Source: Calditrichia bacterium
GTDB taxonomy: Bacteria > Calditrichota > Calditrichia > RBG-13-44-9 > J042
NCBI GenBank assembly: GCA_030430345.1
Contig: JAUIFT010000093.1
Coordinates: 1 to 7,778 of the forward strand
Direction: 5' to 3'
DNA length: 7,778 nt
Translations under genes and position numbers: made by a program
Shown here: positions 6,182-7,778 of the stretch, piece by piece
Position numbering within the stretch: position 1 is the first letter of the stretch
Layout: each line of letters begins with the position of its first letter
The notes under the pieces: generated by a model
What the model was told of the DNA's origin: nothing
Databases searched by the model: none
Seen by the model: the letters and a program-made list of their open reading frames with translations, nothing else

Positions 6182-7476
6182 TATTTATTGCTCGCTGCCT
6201 TTTGACATAATTCCAGGAATACTTCCGCCACTTTTTCCCAGCGGAAATTTTCATAAACATACTGCCGGGCGGTGGCGCCCATCTTTTTCCGCAGGCGATC
6301 GTCCCGCAGTAATGTCAGCACATGCTCGGCGAAGGTCGCTTCATCGTCGGCAAACATGATTTGCTCATTGTGCTTGAGCGGTAAACCTTCCGCCCCGATG
6401 CTGGTAGAGACCATCGCCTTCCCCATGGATAATGCCTCATATATCTTCATACGAGTGCCGCCGCCAATGCGTATCGGCACGATAAATACCGCGCTTTCTT
6501 CCATGTAGGGGCGGGTATCTTCGACCCAACCGGTGATTTCAATATCTTTCCGGCTTTCCGTCAGCTTTTGCAATGCCGGGGTGGGTCTGCGACCGACGAT
6601 GACCAGATTGGTATTCGGCGCATCCTTTTTAATCAGCGGAAAAATCTTTTCGATGAAATAAATCATTGCGTCTTCGTTGGGGAGCCAGTCCATGGAGCCG
6701 GTGAAGACCAACTGCTGTTTTTCCCGGGCATCTTCCTTATAATAGAAATAATCCGTGTCGACACCGGTGGGAATACCATACACTTCATCGGCATGGAACA
6801 TCTCTTCGATGCGTTCCTTATCTTTTTCAGACACCGCGATGGTGAGGTCGAAGTTACGGCACATTTCCCCTTCATGACGCATCATACGCTTGTGCTGTAG
6901 TCCCCAGAAAACTTTCGATACCGGATCTTTGGAGTTGCTGAGATGCCGTTCGGTAATAGTTGATTCAACATTATGCTGGAAGAGCAGCTGGGGAATATTC
7001 TTCACATTACGAAAGTTCAGCGTGGATTGCAGAAAGTCGCAAATCGCCAGATCATATTTCTCCGCGGCCAGTTCTTTCAGGACCGCCTGCTCCAGCTCGC
7101 CGGAGTAATCGTTTAGCACCGAAATTGGATAGCGGGAAAAAGACTGTGCTGCTATCTTCATATAAAACTTCAGGTTGTAGCGTTCCATCTCTTTCCAGGG
7201 CACCGGGATGAATTTGTCGCAGAGACGATGCACTTCGCCGAGATATTTATCATCCTTGGGAGATTCTACGTTACTGATGATTGTAATCGATGCTTTTTTG
7301 CTCAATTGCTCGAGAATTTTCCCGGTGCGAATTTTTCCGCCGGTATCCATCGGGAAAAGAAAGCGTTGGGAGAGAAAGAGAATTTTCATCTTACTCTCGC
7401 CGTTTCCGGAGAGGTCCATATTTTCTAGAGCATCAATGCCGACCACAGCCGTGGCAGAATTTTTCATATTATCCAT
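6181..7476 (-). CDS. Family 4 glycosyltransferase (GT-B fold), exopolysaccharide type
   Basis: A 431-residue retaining GT4-type enzyme. The N-terminal Rossmann half begins at KILFLSQRFLFPMDTGGKIR (31-50), whose glycine loop is typical of acceptor-side motifs. It includes FQHNVES (166-172) and AVSEKDKERI (214-223). The C-terminal half starts near GVDTDYF (238-244), with LVFTGSMDWLPNEDA (256-270), LVIVGRRPTP (291-300), ITGWVEDTRPY (314-324) and the donor-binding stretch IGGGTRMKIYEALSMGKAM (337-355), in which Glu347 is the conserved EALxxG glutamate. This pattern resembles the sugar transferases of exopolysaccharide loci associated with PEP-CTERM/EpsH systems, though no exosortase is visible here. 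Residues 1-29 form an extension not typical of the family. Met1 has GAGG 8 nt upstream, while Met30 starts exactly at the core fold with a weaker GAGAG site. The gene begins 3 nt after the upstream glycosyltransferase and overlaps the kinase gene by one base. Sugar specificity is unknown. Confidence 0.94.
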   Translation of the reverse strand: MDNMKNSATAVVGIDALENMDLSGNGESKMKILFLSQRFLFPMDTGGKIRTGKILEQLSKKASITIISNVESPKDDKYLGEVHRLCDKFIPVPWKEMERYNLKFYMKIAAQSFSRYPISVLNDYSGELEQAVLKELAAEKYDLAICDFLQSTLNFRNVKNIPQLLFQHNVESTITERHLSNSKDPVSKVFWGLQHKRMMRHEGEMCRNFDLTIAVSEKDKERIEEMFHADEVYGIPTGVDTDYFYYKEDAREKQQLVFTGSMDWLPNEDAMIYFIEKIFPLIKKDAPNTNLVIVGRRPTPALQKLTESRKDIEITGWVEDTRPYMEESAVFIVPIRIGGGTRMKIYEALSMGKAMVSTSIGAEGLPLKHNEQIMFADDEATFAEHVLTLLRDDRLRKKMGATARQYVYENFRWEKVAEVFLELCQKAASNK

Positions 7477-7479
7477 AAT

Positions 7480-7778
7480 TTATACCTCAACCAGCACCGA
7501 CACCTCTTCGGCAACGGTATCCATAATGTCCGGTTTAACAATGGCGGCTTTTACCGCCGGTAGATTTTCAATAGTTTCCCGTAGCACCCGCACCATGTCC
7601 GGAATGCTTTCGTGATCATAGGTAATTACGCTGGGCGGGCGGCGATTATTCTCGCTGGCAACTACCGGCACGCCAAGGGCTAAAGCTTCAAGAACGGATG
7701 AACTGACGCCATCGCGCACCGGGGTTCGCAAGCAAAAATCGGACGTGGTGATTAAAGTCAGGAAACTGTCATGATCCT
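7480..7778 (-). CDS. GT4-type glycosyltransferase, C-terminal fragment cut by window edge
   Basis: The minus-strand frame is open from the window edge to the TAA at 7480-7482. It gives 98 visible codons and no visible start, so the N terminus lies outside the window. The piece begins DHDSFLTLITTSDFCLRTP and contains RDGVSSSVLEALALGVPVVAS, the donor-nucleotide-binding element near the end of GT-B family 4 enzymes. A conserved Glu sits in LEALALG, and an Asp occupies the position of the first Glu of the usual EX7E pair. ENNRRPPSVITY follows, which fits this fold. After the motif the tail is about 55 residues, a normal ending. A TTG lies in frame at 7729-7731, but the homology continues upstream of it, so it is not the start. 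It is the upstream member of the coupled block, with the next gene 3 nt after its stop. Acceptor and donor are unknown. Confidence 0.85.
   Translation of the reverse strand, partial: DHDSFLTLITTSDFCLRTPVRDGVSSSVLEALALGVPVVASENNRRPPSVITYDHESIPDMVRVLRETIENLPAVKAAIVKPDIMDTVAEEVSVLVEV
7485..7488 (-). promoter_or_regulatory. Ribosome binding site GAGG for the GT4 gene
   Basis: On the minus strand GAGG lies within the last codons of the upstream glycosyltransferase gene, 8 bases before the ATG at 7474-7476. It supports the longer 431-residue start over the internal Met30. Confidence 0.6.

Noticed and set aside
736..7778. Exosortase/PEP-CTERM system
   Set aside because: The GT4 and AsnB-like proteins resemble members of such loci, but no exosortase, PEP-CTERM protein or polymer export gene lies in the window, so the assignment is not supported.

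Overview
All recognisable genes in this window lie on the minus strand, so the locus reads from high to low coordinates. It looks like part of a polysaccharide (exopolysaccharide, capsule or O-antigen type) biosynthesis cluster from a bacterium. The evidence is three glycosyltransferases, an AlgD-like GDP-mannose 6-dehydrogenase, a glutamine amidotransferase of the asparagine synthetase type and a P-loop kinase. GTG is used as a start codon alongside ATG, clear GGAGG- and GAGG-type ribosome binding sites are present, and the intergenic DNA holds palindromic repeats. The taxon cannot be fixed from this sequence. I see no exosortase, Wzx, Wzy or Wzz gene here, so the type of polymer export is unknown.

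Layout in transcription order: (1) 7778-7480, the C-terminal end of a GT4-type glycosyltransferase cut by the window edge. (2) 7476-6181, a complete GT4 glycosyltransferase, 3 nt downstream. (3) 6181-5525, a thymidylate-kinase-like P-loop protein that overlaps the previous stop codon by one base. (4) 5521-4238, the AlgD-like dehydrogenase, 3 nt further on, with its ribosome binding site inside the end of the kinase gene. These four form one tightly coupled block. (5) A 283-nt gap holding two unrelated palindromic repeats. (6) 3954-2776, a membrane-anchored GT2 glycosyltransferase. (7) A 162-nt gap holding an AT-rich compound inverted repeat. (8) 2613-736, an AsnB-type amidotransferase, followed by a strong hairpin terminator at 676-710. 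(9) 490-1, a membrane-anchored transglutaminase-like protein that runs off the window and probably forms a separate transcription unit.

A plausible combined role: the dehydrogenase supplies a GDP-uronic acid, the glycosyltransferases assemble repeat units at the membrane, and the AsnB-like protein could amidate a uronic acid carboxyl group, as some O-antigen AsnB homologues are thought to do. It could equally be an ordinary asparagine synthetase. The kinase is not obviously a housekeeping dTMP kinase, and its substrate is unknown. The most unusual details are an apparent in-frame loss of about 10 residues in the AlgD-like Rossmann domain, the coupled kinase, and a different palindromic repeat in each gap between the biosynthetic genes. 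I found no RNA genes, CRISPR arrays or transposase genes.
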